DNA from: Pseudoduganella flava
Lineage (GTDB): Bacteria; Pseudomonadota; Gammaproteobacteria; Burkholderiales; Burkholderiaceae_D
DNA length: 64,000 nt
Assembly (NCBI RefSeq): GCF_007830495.1
Contig: NZ_VLKW01000003.1
Location: forward strand, 62,001-126,000
Direction of reading: 5' to 3'
Each line of letters opens with the position of its first letter. Position 1 is the first letter of the stretch. Position numbers and translations under genes: made by a program. Positions 42,296 through 51,729 of the stretch are shown here, piece by piece. The notes under the pieces are model-generated. The model saw only the letters and a list, made by a program, of their open reading frames with translations. It was not told the origin of the DNA and searched no databases.

Positions 42296-42329
42296 GCGCG
42301 GCGCCCACGGGCGCCGCGCTTGCTTTTTC
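42296..42329 (+). terminator. rho-independent terminator after doxX
   Basis: GCGCGGCGCCC (42296-42306) pairs with GGGCGCCGCGC (42309-42319); in practice about 10 bp with a four-base loop. TTGCTTTTT follows. It ends the DoxX transcript on the plus strand and lies about 60 bases before the acetyltransferase gene. Confidence 0.9.
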
Positions 42330-42385
42330 AACAACCGCCACGGCACAATGCGCTCTCCCCGCGCTTCCTTTCCACGCTGCCGACC

Positions 42386-42844
42386 ATGCCCATCACCCTG
42401 CGCCCCATCACCCGCCAGAACTTCGACGCCGTCACCGACCTGGAACTGCTGGACCACCAGCGCGCCTGGGTCGCTAGCAATTCCTACTCGATCGCGCAGG
42501 CGAGCTTTTACCCGAACATGCGCGCCCGCGCGATCTACGCGGGCGATGAACTGGTCGGCTTCGTGATGGACGTGGCGCTGGAAGAATTCGGCGATCCGGG
42601 CGAATACGGCATCTGGCGGCTGATGGTGGACCGGCGCCACCAGGGCAAGGGCTACGGCCGCGCCGCATTGGACATCGTGCTGGATGAGCTGCGCGCCCGG
42701 CCGGACGCCCGCAAGATCTGGATCAGCTACAAGCCGGATAACCGGCAGGCCCAGGCGCTGTATGCAAGCCTGGGTTTCGTCGAGACGGGATTCGACGAGG
42801 AAGATGGCGAAACGCAGGCCGTGTTGACGCTGCCGGCGGCCTGA
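42386..42844 (+). CDS. GNAT N-acetyltransferase, spermidine acetyltransferase-like
   Basis: 152 residues. Acetyl-CoA-binding motif A: LMVDRRHQGKGYGRAALDIVLDELR (Q/R-x-x-G-x-G/A); motif B: ISYKPDNRQAQALYASLGFVETG. The N-terminal half (HQRAWVASNSYSIAQASFYP) resembles PaiA/BltD-type polyamine acetyltransferases. No Shine-Dalgarno is seen before the ATG at 42386; a strong terminator for the upstream gene separates it. Substrate inferred only. Confidence 0.85.
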   Translation: MPITLRPITRQNFDAVTDLELLDHQRAWVASNSYSIAQASFYPNMRARAIYAGDELVGFVMDVALEEFGDPGEYGIWRLMVDRRHQGKGYGRAALDIVLDELRARPDARKIWISYKPDNRQAQALYASLGFVETGFDEEDGETQAVLTLPAA

Positions 42845-42856
42845 TGGCGCGGTAAC

Positions 42857-43609
42857 CTAGGACCGCGGCGGTTCCTGCACTTCCTCGGACGCGATCGCGG
42901 CCAGATCCAGCAGCGCCTGCAGTTCGGTGGCGCGCAGCCGGCGCGGCTCGCGGTCGATCACGCACAGCGTGCCGAGCGCATAGCCATCGGCATCGCGCAC
43001 CGGCACGCCGGCATAGAAGCGGATGCGCGGATCGCCCTGTACCAGCGGGTTGTCGCGAAAGCGCGGATCGGCCGCCGCATCCTCGACAACAAACGGCTCG
43101 TCGCCCAGCACGGCGTGCGAGCAGAACGCCCACTCGCGCGGCGTCTCCTCCGCATCCAGTCCCACGCGCGCCTTGAACCACTGGCGCGTCGACGTCAGCA
43201 GCGACACCAGCGCGATCGGCGAGCCCGTCACGAGCGCCGCGAGCCGGACGATGCGGTCGAAGCGCTCCTCCTGCGGGGTATCGATCAAGCCGGACGACGC
43301 CAGCGCCACGAGCCGCGTCGCCTCATCCTTCCCGACCGGATAGTCGGGTGCCGCGCGGGCCTGGAATTCGGTCGGCGACACGGGCGACATCGCCGCCTCG
43401 ACGGCCTGGCCGATCGTTGCATTCGGCTGGGCCGGCGCGCGCTCCATCAGCCGCTGGATGTGCGACAGGCGCGTGCGGCGGTGCCCGCCCGGCGTCTTCC
43501 ACGACGCGATCGCGCCGCTTTCCATCCACATCTGGACGGTGCTGGTGGCCACGCCGAGCAGGCGCGCGGCGGCGGTGGTGGTCAGGATCGGATCTTCAAC
43601 AGTACTCAT
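42857..43609 (-). CDS. MerR-like helix-turn-helix and GAF domain protein
   Basis: 250 residues. Excisionase/MerR-type helix-turn-helix at the N-terminus (TTAAARLLGVATSTVQMWMESGAIASWKTPGGHRR, residues 10-46) followed by a GAF domain (about 110-245; FDRIVRLAALVTGSPIALVSLL, WAFCSHAVLGDEPFVVEDAAADPRF, FYAGVPVRDADGYALGTLCVID). GAF domains of this type with a CSH motif are common in signal sensing. ATG at 43609 has AAGG; a GTG at 43630 is an alternative. Convergent with the acetyltransferase gene. A DNA-binding sensor is likely; ligand and targets unknown. Confidence 0.8.
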   Translation of the reverse strand: MSTVEDPILTTTAAARLLGVATSTVQMWMESGAIASWKTPGGHRRTRLSHIQRLMERAPAQPNATIGQAVEAAMSPVSPTEFQARAAPDYPVGKDEATRLVALASSGLIDTPQEERFDRIVRLAALVTGSPIALVSLLTSTRQWFKARVGLDAEETPREWAFCSHAVLGDEPFVVEDAAADPRFRDNPLVQGDPRIRFYAGVPVRDADGYALGTLCVIDREPRRLRATELQALLDLAAIASEEVQEPPRS

Positions 43610-43770
43610 AGGAAACCTTTCATTGGCCACAGTATATCCTGCCTGCTGTCGAATATGACGGATTTGAGGAAATTCCGCAACACAACAAAGAATTCGTCAA
43701 TTTATGTTGATTATTGTAAATTTTCGTTGCATTATCTCGTCAAATCCATCAGATTCAATGAAAGCCCATC

Positions 43771-45354
43771 ATGCGAACCTTCCGCAATGCCACGATCGCC
43801 ACGAAGCTGTACTCCGCCTTCGCTCTCGCCCTGTCCTTCACCGTGGCGCTCGCGCTGTTTGCGCTGGTGGAAGTCGGCAGGATCGACACGGCATTGAATG
43901 CCGCTAACACATTGCGCCGCACGCAGCTCGACCCGCTGCTCGATGCACGCGAAGCGCTGGCGCAGACCGGCATCGCAGCACGCAACGCCTACATTTTCGA
44001 GGACCAGGCTTCCGCGGTGCGCGAGCTCGACATTCTCGATCGTGAAAAGGCCGTGTATCTCGATGCGCTGGCCACGCTGGAGCCGCTGCTGGGCGGCGAC
44101 GCGCAGTTCGACAAGGTGCGCACCGGCCTGCTGCAGATGGCCAAGGAGCTGGAGCGCCCGCGCAAATATCGCGACGCGCACGACATGGCCGCTTACGGCA
44201 AGTTCCTCGTCGACGAATGCAGCCCGCTGCGCCGGCGCATCGTCGCCGACATGGGCGTGCTGTTGCGCGGCCTGGAAGACCGCAACACCGCCGCAGCAAC
44301 GGCCGTCAGCGCGCAGGCGTCGAATGCACGCTACTGGATCGGCGCGCTGGCCATCGGCAGCGCGGTGCTGTGCCTGACGATCGGCACGCTGATCGTGCGC
44401 GGCCTGCTGCGCCAGCTGGGCGGCGAGCCGGCCTATGCGGCCGACGTGGCACGCGCCATCTCACGCGGTGAGCTGCACCGCGCGGTCGACACGGGCCGGG
44501 CGCTCGATGGCAGCCTGTTGGGCGCGATGAGCACGATGCGCGAAGAGTTGGCCGGGATCGTCACGCAGGTGCGCACCGGCACCGATGCGATCGCATCGGC
44601 CTCTGCCGAAATCGCGTCCGGCAACCTGGATCTGTCGAACCGCACCGAAACGCAAGCCGCGGCGCTGGCGCAGGTGGCCGCGTCGATGAAGCAGCTGATC
44701 ACGTCGGTGCGGACGAACGACGGCTACGCTCAGGAGGCCAGCACGCTGTCGCAGCAGGCGGCCAGCGTGTCGCTGGAGGGTGGTGCAGCGGTGGACGGCA
44801 TCGTCACGACGATGAACCTGATTAACGAATCGTCGAAGAAGATCGTCGACATCATCGCCGTCATCGACGGCATCGCGTTCCAGACCAATATCCTTGCTTT
44901 GAACGCCGCCGTGGAGGCGGCCCGCGCGGGCGAACAGGGCCGCGGTTTCGCCGTCGTCGCATCGGAAGTGCGCAACCTGGCGCACCGCTCCGCCGCGGCG
45001 GCCAAGGAAGTGAAGGCGCTGATCGAGGATTCGGTCAGCAAGGTGGGCAGCGGCACGCAGCTCGTCGGCGCGGCCGGCGCGACGATGAAGAGCGTCGTCG
45101 ACGGCATCGCCCGCGTGTCGGCGATCATGCAGGACATCTCGACGGTGACGCGCACGCAGAGCGCCGACATCGAATCCGTCGACCAGGCCATCACGCGGCT
45201 GGACGACATGACGCTGCAGAATGCCGCGCTGGTGGAGGAAGCGGCAGCGGCGGCGCAATCGCTGCGCACCCAGGCCGATCACCTGGCCGGCGTCGTCAAC
45301 ACGTTCCAGTTGGAGGACGGCGCCGCGCCGGCACGGGCGCTGCTGGCCGCCTAA
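43771..45354 (+). CDS. methyl-accepting chemotaxis protein
   Basis: 527 residues. Transmembrane helix 1 ([19 protein letters not shown]), periplasmic four-helix-bundle sensor, helix 2 about residue 190 ([22 protein letters not shown]), HAMP-like segment and the signalling domain with the hairpin tip ([55 protein letters not shown]). The C-terminus ends APARALLAA with no CheR-docking pentapeptide. It is preceded by a 160-base AT-rich stretch in a GC-rich window, likely its promoter, but no clear sigma-28 site. Ligand unknown. Confidence 0.95.
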   Translation: MRTFRNATIATKLYSAFALALSFTVALALFALVEVGRIDTALNAANTLRRTQLDPLLDAREALAQTGIAARNAYIFEDQASAVRELDILDREKAVYLDALATLEPLLGGDAQFDKVRTGLLQMAKELERPRKYRDAHDMAAYGKFLVDECSPLRRRIVADMGVLLRGLEDRNTAAATAVSAQASNARYWIGALAIGSAVLCLTIGTLIVRGLLRQLGGEPAYAADVARAISRGELHRAVDTGRALDGSLLGAMSTMREELAGIVTQVRTGTDAIASASAEIASGNLDLSNRTETQAAALAQVAASMKQLITSVRTNDGYAQEASTLSQQAASVSLEGGAAVDGIVTTMNLINESSKKIVDIIAVIDGIAFQTNILALNAAVEAARAGEQGRGFAVVASEVRNLAHRSAAAAKEVKALIEDSVSKVGSGTQLVGAAGATMKSVVDGIARVSAIMQDISTVTRTQSADIESVDQAITRLDDMTLQNAALVEEAAAAAQSLRTQADHLAGVVNTFQLEDGAAPARALLAA

Positions 45355-45393
45355 GGGGCGCTCTTAGCCGGTCCTTGGCGGCTCCTTGCCACG

Positions 45394-45954
45394 TCACTGC
45401 GAGCGGGTCAGCGCGGCCCACTCGCGCCGCAGCAGGCCATACAGCACCGAGTCGTGCACCTCGCCGCCGACGATCCACCGCTCGCGCAGCAAGCCTTCGC
45501 GCTGGAATCCCAAGCGTTCCAGGCACTGCGTGGACCCCGTGTTGCGGGGATCGATGTCCGCTTCCAGCCGGTGCAGATCGAGTTCCCCGAACGCGAACGC
45601 CAGCAGCGCGCGCAACGCCTCGCTCATGTAGCCGCCGCCCCAGTAGTCCCTGCGCAGCGCGTAGCCCACTTCGGCGCGCCGGTTCTGCCAGTGCAGCGAG
45701 CGCAGCGTGCAGTTGCCGATCTGCCGGCCCGTTTCATTGAGCACGATCGCAAAGCGGAAGTATTCGCGCGCGGCGAATGCCGCCGCATCCTGGGCGATCT
45801 GGCGGGCCGGCCGTTCGGGATCGGACCATGGCGTTTCGCTGAAGTAGCGCATCACCTCCGGATCGGCGTGGATCGCCAGCAGGTCGTCCTCATCGCCGGG
45901 GCGCGGCGGGCGCAGCGTCAGCCGCGCGGTAGTCAGGGTCTTCTGATAGTCCAT
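45394..45954 (-). CDS. RimJ/RimL-type N-acetyltransferase
   Basis: 186 residues. GNAT fold: TARLTLRPPRPGDEDDLLAIHADPEVMRYF start, motif A in AEVGYALRRDYWGGGYMSEAL, motif B in DIDPRNTGSTQCLERLGFQREGL. Typical of the RimJ/RimL/ribosomal-protein or amine acetyltransferase group. Convergent with the chemoreceptor gene; upstream is the lipoprotein gene on the same strand. Substrate unknown. GGTGG precedes the ATG, a weak ribosome binding site. Confidence 0.85.
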   Translation of the reverse strand: MDYQKTLTTARLTLRPPRPGDEDDLLAIHADPEVMRYFSETPWSDPERPARQIAQDAAAFAAREYFRFAIVLNETGRQIGNCTLRSLHWQNRRAEVGYALRRDYWGGGYMSEALRALLAFAFGELDLHRLEADIDPRNTGSTQCLERLGFQREGLLRERWIVGGEVHDSVLYGLLRREWAALTRSQ

Positions 45955-45992
45955 CCACCGATATTACCGCACGGCGCCGCGCGCCTGCCGGG

Positions 45993-46421
45993 TCAGCGCA
46001 GCTTGATCGGCTTGCGGTACGGCGCGAACGGCGGTTTCGGGAACTGCGCCCCGGCATAGTTCTGGCGGAAGCATTCGGCCTTCGCGCCCTGCACGTCCGT
46101 CACGCTGTCGGTCACCTTGCCGTTCGCATCGAGCGTCAGCACGATCGTCACCGGGTACTTCGACTTGTCGTGGCAGTTGCCCTTTTCATCGAGCTTCTGG
46201 GCGTTGTTCCAGGCCAGCGACTCGTCCTCGTACTTGCTTGCCTTCGGGTTCGGGAACTGCGCGTTGAAGCGGTTCATCTCGGCGCCGAAGCCGGGGTTGG
46301 CGGCCGGCGGCGGTTCGTTGTCGGCGGCGCTGCCTTGCTGGGGAGCGGTCTGGCAACCGGCGAGGAGCGCGGCGGCGGCGAGCGCGGCCAGCGCGGTGAA
46401 CTTGTTGTAGCGGGATTGCAT
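45993..46421 (-). CDS. hypothetical lipoprotein
   Basis: 142 residues. Lipoprotein signal with lipobox LLAGC (Cys near residue 23). The mature part has KYPVTIVLTLDANGKVTDSVTDVQGAKAECFRQNYAGAQFPKPPFAPYRKPIKL, reminiscent of the TonB C-terminal fold (conserved PxxPP-like end) seen in several periplasmic lipoproteins. AAGGAG precedes the start. Two Cys remain in the mature chain and could form a disulfide. Function unknown. Confidence 0.7.
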   Translation of the reverse strand: MQSRYNKFTALAALAAAALLAGCQTAPQQGSAADNEPPPAANPGFGAEMNRFNAQFPNPKASKYEDESLAWNNAQKLDEKGNCHDKSKYPVTIVLTLDANGKVTDSVTDVQGAKAECFRQNYAGAQFPKPPFAPYRKPIKLR

Positions 46422-46578
46422 GGTGCACTCCTTGTTGTCGTTATCGGTGCACCAATTGTAGAGACATTATCAAAATGGCAGCGCACGTTGCAGAGCTCGC
46501 TGACGAGGACCACGGGCCGCACAGCTTGCAAGGCCGGTACCCGGGCGACTACGATGACCGGATCTCAAGACGGAGGGA

Positions 46579-48009
46579 TTACCGCCTTGCGCCGGCGGAT
46601 GCGCTCCACCCTCCTCCCATCGCCCGGTACAGGTCGACGGCCGCCGTCAGCAAGCGTGAGCGCAACTGCAGCCGCGCCACGTCGGCCGCGTACAGGTTGC
46701 GCTGCGCGTCCAGCTCCTCCAGGTAAGCGGCATAACCGTTCGCGTAGCGGTTGTGGGCGATGCGCAGCGTTTCGGCCGCGGTCGCCCGCCGCGCATCGTT
46801 CTGCACCGCCTGCTCGCGCAGCCGGGTGATCGCATCGAGGCCGTTTTCCGTTTCCGCGAATGCCTGCCGCACCGTGTTCTCGTACGCGATCAGCGCCTGG
46901 TTGCGCTGCGCGGCGGCCGAATCGGTCGCGGCCTGCACCCGGCCGCCGTCGAACACGGGTGCCACCAGCGCGGCGGAGATCCGCCACAGCAGTGCCGGCG
47001 AATGCAGGAAGTCGGAGAAGTCGCTGGACTGGATGCCGCCGCCGGCCGTCAGGCGGAAGGTCGGAAGCAGCTGGTCGCGGGTGGCCGCGAGCTGCGCATT
47101 GGCCGCCACGGCGGCCTGCTCGGCGCGGGCGATGTCCGGCCGGCGCCGCAGCAGGTCCGACGGCAGGCCGGCCGGCACGGTCGGCGGCACCAGTTCCGCC
47201 AGCGGCTTGCCGCGCGCGATCGGGCCGGGCGTGCCGCCCGTCAGCAGCGCCAGCGCGTTCTCCTGCTCGAAGACCTGCCGTTCCAGTTGCGGGATCTGTT
47301 CGGCCGCCGCGTCGTACTCGGCCTGCGCCTGCAACCATTCGAGCCGCGAGCTGTAGCCCACTTCGAACTGCCGGCGCGCCAGGTCGCGCGAGCGTTCGCG
47401 CAACTGCAAGGTGGCGCGCGCCAGCTCCAGCTGGGCGTCCAGGCCGCGCAGGTTCAGGTAGCCGGTGGCCACGTTCGCGGCGATCGACAGCGCCACCGCG
47501 TCCAGGTTGGCCTGCTCGCCGCGCAATGTGGCAGCCGCGGCCTCCGTGGTATTGGCCAGGCGCCCCCACACGTCCAGCTCGTACGCGGCCTGGAACTCGG
47601 CCTGGAACACGTTGGTGTCGTAGGGCTTGCCCGTGACGGCCGACAGCGTGCGGGCGCGCGTGGGCGACGCATCGACCGACAGCGTGGGCCGCTGGCCCGC
47701 CGCGGCGGCACGCACGCGGGCGCGGAAGTCCTCGACCCGTTCGCGGGCCACGCGCAGGTCGCCGTTGTGCGCCAGCGCGGCAGTCACCAACGCCGTCAGC
47801 GCCGGGTCGCCGAACGACTCCCACCATGCCGTGTCGACCGGCAGCGCGGCGGCGGCGCCTTCCGGCAGCGGCGCGCGCCACTGCGCCGGCACCTGCAGCG
47901 TCGCTGCCGGCGGCTGCGCCACGCGGGCCGCGCAGCCGGCCAATAATGACGCCACCAAGGTCGCCACTAAGGTCGCCAGCAAGACGGGCACGATGCTGCC
48001 CAGCCTCAT
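46579..48009 (-). CDS. outer-membrane efflux protein of an EmrAB-type system
   Basis: 476 residues. Lipoprotein signal (LVATLVASLLAGC) and two outer-membrane efflux domains (QLELARATLQLRERSRDLARRQFEVG, YENTVRQAFAETENGLDAI). NodT-type, ending in LYRAMGGGW. It completes a tripartite exporter with the MFS pump and adaptor upstream. Starts within the adaptor stop (ATGA), so translation is coupled. EmrAB in enterics uses a distant TolC; here a dedicated channel is third in the operon. Confidence 0.9.
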   Translation of the reverse strand: MRLGSIVPVLLATLVATLVASLLAGCAARVAQPPAATLQVPAQWRAPLPEGAAAALPVDTAWWESFGDPALTALVTAALAHNGDLRVARERVEDFRARVRAAAAGQRPTLSVDASPTRARTLSAVTGKPYDTNVFQAEFQAAYELDVWGRLANTTEAAAATLRGEQANLDAVALSIAANVATGYLNLRGLDAQLELARATLQLRERSRDLARRQFEVGYSSRLEWLQAQAEYDAAAEQIPQLERQVFEQENALALLTGGTPGPIARGKPLAELVPPTVPAGLPSDLLRRRPDIARAEQAAVAANAQLAATRDQLLPTFRLTAGGGIQSSDFSDFLHSPALLWRISAALVAPVFDGGRVQAATDSAAAQRNQALIAYENTVRQAFAETENGLDAITRLREQAVQNDARRATAAETLRIAHNRYANGYAAYLEELDAQRNLYAADVARLQLRSRLLTAAVDLYRAMGGGWSASAGARR

Positions 48010-49154
48010 CGCCGCGCCTCCCCGCCGTTCAGGTGCGCCGACGTGTCGATGCTGACGATGACGGACATGCCGGGCCGCAGCCGGTCGGCCAGCTTCTGGC
48101 CCGGGTCGATGCGGATGCGCACGGGAATGCGCTGGGCGATCTTGACGTAGTTGCCGGTCGCGTTATCGGCCGGCAGCACGGAGAATTCGGAACCCGTCGC
48201 CGGCGAGATCCGTTCGACCTGGCCCGTCAGCTGGGCGCCGTCCAGCGCATCCACCTTGAACGTGACGCCCTGGCCCACGCGCACGCCGCTCATCTGCGTT
48301 TCCTTCAGGTTCGCGATGACCCACATCTGCTGCGGCACGAGGCCCATCAGTTGCGCGCCCGAGTTGACGAAGGCGCCGCGGCGCACGCCGACCTGGCCCA
48401 GCTGGCCGTCGGACGGCGCGACGATGCGCGTGTTGTCCAGGTCCACCCGCGCAGCCTTCAGCGCCGCTTGCGCGTTCGCGACGGCCGCTTCCAGCGACGC
48501 GCGGTTGACCGTCACTGACTGCGACTGCTGCCGCGCGATCTCGACATTCGCTTGCGCCTGCGCGACGGCGGCCATGGCCTGCGCCCGCGCGGCACGCTGG
48601 GCATCGCGTTCGCGCTGCGACAGCGAGCCATCGCCCACCAGCTGCTCGACGCGCGCCAGGTCGGCGTTGGCGCGCTCGGCCTGCGCGCGGGCATTGGCCA
48701 GCGCGGCCTGCTGCAGCGCGATCGTCGCGGCGGCGCTCCGCTTCGACTGCTCCCAGTTCGCCAGCGCCGCCTTCTGCGCCGCCAGCTGGGCCTCGGCCTG
48801 TTCGTAGCGCTGCTCGTAGATGCGGCGGTCGATCTCGACCAGCAGGTCGCCCTTCTTCACGAACTGGAAGTCCTGCACGTGCACGTCCGTCACATAGCCG
48901 GACAGCTGGGTGCCGATCACCGTCACCTGGCCGCGCACCAGCGCGTTCTCGGTCGTCACGACGGGGGTCGTGAACGGCGGCAGCCGCCACGCGTACAGCA
49001 CGACCAGCACGCCGATCAGTGCGACCAGCGCGAAGCCGGCGATCGCCAGCCATTGGTGCGGCTGGTCCGGCTGGCCGGGAGCGGGCGCGTGTGCGGCCGC
49101 GGCGGGTGGCGCGGCCGGGGCGGGTGGAGGAACGGAAGTATCGTTTGCGCTCAT
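48006..49154 (-). CDS. EmrA/HlyD-type membrane fusion protein
   Basis: 382 residues. N-terminal cytosolic Pro/Ala-rich stretch then one transmembrane helix (WLAIAGFALVALIGVLVVLYAW), lipoyl halves (VTVIGTQLSGYVTDVHVQDFQFVKKGDLLVEI and TRIVAPSDGQLGQVGVRRGAFV) around long coiled helices rich in Ala/Arg. Typical EmrA. Start at 49154 overlaps the stop of the MFS gene (ATGA), and its own stop overlaps the channel gene. No Arg/Lys-rich targeting beyond the helix. Confidence 0.9.
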   Translation of the reverse strand: MSANDTSVPPPAPAAPPAAAAHAPAPGQPDQPHQWLAIAGFALVALIGVLVVLYAWRLPPFTTPVVTTENALVRGQVTVIGTQLSGYVTDVHVQDFQFVKKGDLLVEIDRRIYEQRYEQAEAQLAAQKAALANWEQSKRSAAATIALQQAALANARAQAERANADLARVEQLVGDGSLSQRERDAQRAARAQAMAAVAQAQANVEIARQQSQSVTVNRASLEAAVANAQAALKAARVDLDNTRIVAPSDGQLGQVGVRRGAFVNSGAQLMGLVPQQMWVIANLKETQMSGVRVGQGVTFKVDALDGAQLTGQVERISPATGSEFSVLPADNATGNYVKIAQRIPVRIRIDPGQKLADRLRPGMSVIVSIDTSAHLNGGEARR

Positions 49155-50827
49155 TGCGATCCGGAGTTGTTGAGGGAGACGCGCGCCATGCCCGTCTGCG
49201 CGTTCTGGCCGGCGGCGGCCGGGCGGCAGACGGTGCACAGCTGCCACAGGTAATGCAGCACCATCCACGCCAGCGTGGCCCACGCCACGATGCTAATCAG
49301 GAGGAACACGTCGTTGTAGGCGAGGACGTTCGCCTCGCGCGTGGCGGCCGCGCCCAGCGAGGCGACGCCTTGCGCGCTGCGCAGCGCGGGGTCGGCGAGC
49401 GTGCCGCCCAGGGCAGCCCCGCTGCCCTGGATGCGCGCGGCCACCTGCGGGTCCACCAGGGTCAGGTGCTCGACCAGCTGGCTGGAATGGTATTTTTCGC
49501 GCAGCACCTGCACCGTGCCCACCAGCGCGGAACCCAGCAGGCCGCCCAGGTTCTGCGTCATCGAGAACATCAGCGAAAAGCTGATCAGGTTTTTCGGCTG
49601 CGCGATGATCGCGCCGAAGCCGGACACGAACACGGGGCCGATGAAGAACACGCCGGAAAACGCGAGCAGCGCCTGGCTGACGTACATCTGCGCCGGCCGC
49701 GTCAGGTTCGTCGCATGCGAATCCATCCACGCGCCGATGGCCATCAGCAGCAGCGCGAACATCAGCGAAGGCTGGATGCGGCTGGGCGAGATCGTCAGCG
49801 CGCTGGCTACCATGCCGGCGATGCTGGCGACGAGCGTGACGAGCCACAGCCCGCGCATCTGGTCGTTCTGCAGCCCGAGCACCTGCAGGAAGCCGACCGT
49901 GCCGGTGGCTTCGGATTGCACGATGCGGATCAGCAGCACGGACAGCGCGAGACGCAGCATGTTGGCCGTCGTCAGCCAGCGGATGTTCAACAGCGGATTG
50001 GCGCGATTGTGCTCGATCGTCACGGCGGCCGTCACGAGCACGATCGAGCCGGCCAGGCACCAGCCCAGCCATGGCGCCTCGAACCACCACACGGTACGGC
50101 CCAGGCCCAGCACGGCGCACAGCAGCGCGACGCCGGGCGCGAACAGCGCGAACGTGGCGAAGTCCAGCTTCTCGAATGCGCGGATACGGTCGCCCGGCGG
50201 CAGTTTCAACAGCAGCACGCAGCCCAGCGACAGCAGGCACATGCCCAGTTCGAACGAGTACAGGCCGCGCCACTCGGCGATTTCCAGCAGCTCCGTCGAG
50301 AACAGCCGGGCGATCGGCAGCGCCAGCTGGGCAAAGCCGACGCCAAGCACGACGCCCTTCAGCCGGTGCTGGGCCGGGAATCCCTGCAGCGTGTAGTACA
50401 GGCCCAGCACCGTCAGCGCCGCGCCCGAGATGCCGCTGGCCGCGCGCACGAGGATCGCCGACGCGAGGCCGTGCACGAACAGGTGGGCCAGCGTGGCCAG
50501 CGCATACAGCACGAGGAACAGTTCGGTGAACAGGCGCAGCCCGAACTGCTGGCGGAACTTCACCAGCAGCAGGTTGGCCGACACGTTCGTCATCACGTAC
50601 GCGGCCGGCAGCCATTGGATTTCGGACTGGAACACGCCGAGCGATCCCTGCGCATACAGCAGGTTGACGGTGACGAGCGCGTTGCCCAGGCCCCCCGTCA
50701 GCGCGACGATGAAGCCGACGACGAGATAGGCGATGCGCCGCGGCGTCGAATGCAGCGGGGTCGAGGGCGAGCCCGGCAACGTGGGCCGTTCATGGGGCTT
50801 CCAGGTTTGCGGGGCGTAGACATCCAT
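49151..50827 (-). CDS. MFS drug exporter, EmrB/DHA2-type
   Basis: 558 residues with about 14 hydrophobic helices, the DHA2 arrangement; the order of genes with EmrA and an outer-membrane factor matches EmrB. The first helices (RIAYLVVGFIVALTGGLGNALV, WLPAAYVMTNVSANLL) and the large loop before the end (about residues 450-510) are visible. A typical motif-C-like GISGAALTVLGLYYTLQGFP is present. First gene of the operon; no regulator is adjacent. Substrate unknown. Confidence 0.85.
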   Translation of the reverse strand: MDVYAPQTWKPHERPTLPGSPSTPLHSTPRRIAYLVVGFIVALTGGLGNALVTVNLLYAQGSLGVFQSEIQWLPAAYVMTNVSANLLLVKFRQQFGLRLFTELFLVLYALATLAHLFVHGLASAILVRAASGISGAALTVLGLYYTLQGFPAQHRLKGVVLGVGFAQLALPIARLFSTELLEIAEWRGLYSFELGMCLLSLGCVLLLKLPPGDRIRAFEKLDFATFALFAPGVALLCAVLGLGRTVWWFEAPWLGWCLAGSIVLVTAAVTIEHNRANPLLNIRWLTTANMLRLALSVLLIRIVQSEATGTVGFLQVLGLQNDQMRGLWLVTLVASIAGMVASALTISPSRIQPSLMFALLLMAIGAWMDSHATNLTRPAQMYVSQALLAFSGVFFIGPVFVSGFGAIIAQPKNLISFSLMFSMTQNLGGLLGSALVGTVQVLREKYHSSQLVEHLTLVDPQVAARIQGSGAALGGTLADPALRSAQGVASLGAAATREANVLAYNDVFLLISIVAWATLAWMVLHYLWQLCTVCRPAAAGQNAQTGMARVSLNNSGSQ

Positions 50828-51047
50828 GCGATGGTAGACCTAGGGCGACAGTACGAGCATAGCACCGGGCAGGCCGATCGTTGGGTTCGATTCGGCGGGA
50901 TCGCGCAGCTCCCCTGCTTCAGGGCGGGTGCCGGCTCCACCGGAAGCGGGATGGCGCGGCAGGACGGAATGCATCGGTGGGCGAACAGCATTGCAGCGGA
51001 CCAGCGCAACAAACCCGGCCGCACATCCGCGATGCGCGACCGGGCGC

Positions 51048-51074
51048 GCCGCCCGCCAGGGGTGGGCGGGCGGC
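51048..51074. terminator. GC-rich hairpin after the DUF883-like gene
   Basis: GCCGCCCGCC (51048-51057) pairs perfectly with GGCGGGCGGC (51065-51074) across seven bases, 18 bases past the stop at 51092. No T-run follows on the minus strand, so it may act as a rho-dependent or mRNA-stabilising structure instead. Confidence 0.5.
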
Positions 51075-51091
51075 TGGCCATCGATGAACGA

Positions 51092-51577
51092 TCAGTGACG
51101 GCGGGAGCTGAGCAGCTTCGACACGGCGAAGCCGGCGGCCATCGCCACCAGCACGGAAACGCCCGGGCTGTTGCGCACATAGCTGCGGCCCGTTTCGGCC
51201 AGGCGGCTGTAGGCCACGTTCAGGTCCGCGGCCTTCTGGCTCAGGCGCTCGGTCACTTCGGTGGCCTTGCCGGACATGCGGTCCACGGTGTCGTGCGCCT
51301 TGCCGACCAGGCGGTCGGTGGCGGCCGGCACCTGCTCGGCCAGCTTGTCGACGGTGCCCTGCACCTTCTCGGTGGCGGCCGGCACCTGCTCGGCCAGCTT
51401 GTCGACGGTGCCCTGCACCTTCTCGGTGGCGGCCGGCACCTTGTCGGCGATGCGGTCGACGGCGCCGTGCGCGCTGGCGGCGGCTGCCTGCACCTTGTCG
51501 GCACTGTCGCCGCGAGTACCGTTGCCGATCGGCGTTACGCTGCCGGTCGCGTTGATGTTCGATTTGTCGTTGTCCAT
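51092..51577 (-). CDS. DUF883/ElaB-like membrane-anchored protein with repeats
   Basis: 161 residues. A long helical part with an 18-residue repeat (VPAATEKVQGTVDKLAEQ, two exact copies and partial ones) ends in a C-terminal anchor NSPGVSVLVAMAAGFAVSKLLSSRR, the layout of ElaB/YqjD/DUF883 proteins, which in E. coli bind ribosomes at the inner membrane in stationary phase. GAGGA precedes the ATG at 51577. The repeat at DNA level is described separately. Role inferred from the family. Confidence 0.75.
   Translation of the reverse strand: MDNDKSNINATGSVTPIGNGTRGDSADKVQAAAASAHGAVDRIADKVPAATEKVQGTVDKLAEQVPAATEKVQGTVDKLAEQVPAATDRLVGKAHDTVDRMSGKATEVTERLSQKAADLNVAYSRLAETGRSYVRNSPGVSVLVAMAAGFAVSKLLSSRRH
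51317..51441. repeat. 54-bp tandem repeat inside a gene
   Basis: Two exact consecutive copies of a 54-base unit (51317-51370, 51371-51424) and the first 17 bases of a third (51425-51441). 54 bases is 18 codons, so unit changes keep the frame and lengthen or shorten the coiled stalk. Confidence 0.9.
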
Positions 51578-51729
51578 GATCGGTATCCTCTGGTTGGTGG
51601 TTGCAGGGACAACGATAGGCCGATCCTTGCCGCGTGACAGTGCGTCACCTAACAGAGGTGCCGGTGCGGTCCGGCACGCCGCCTTCCGGCGCTTTGTGGC
51701 ATGCTGGCCCTTTCGCATGGGGGTGCGTC

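Noticed and set aside
43631..43770. A sigma-28 promoter for the chemoreceptor gene
   Set aside because: The AT-rich leader has TAAA but no matching GCCGATAA-like element at the right distance.
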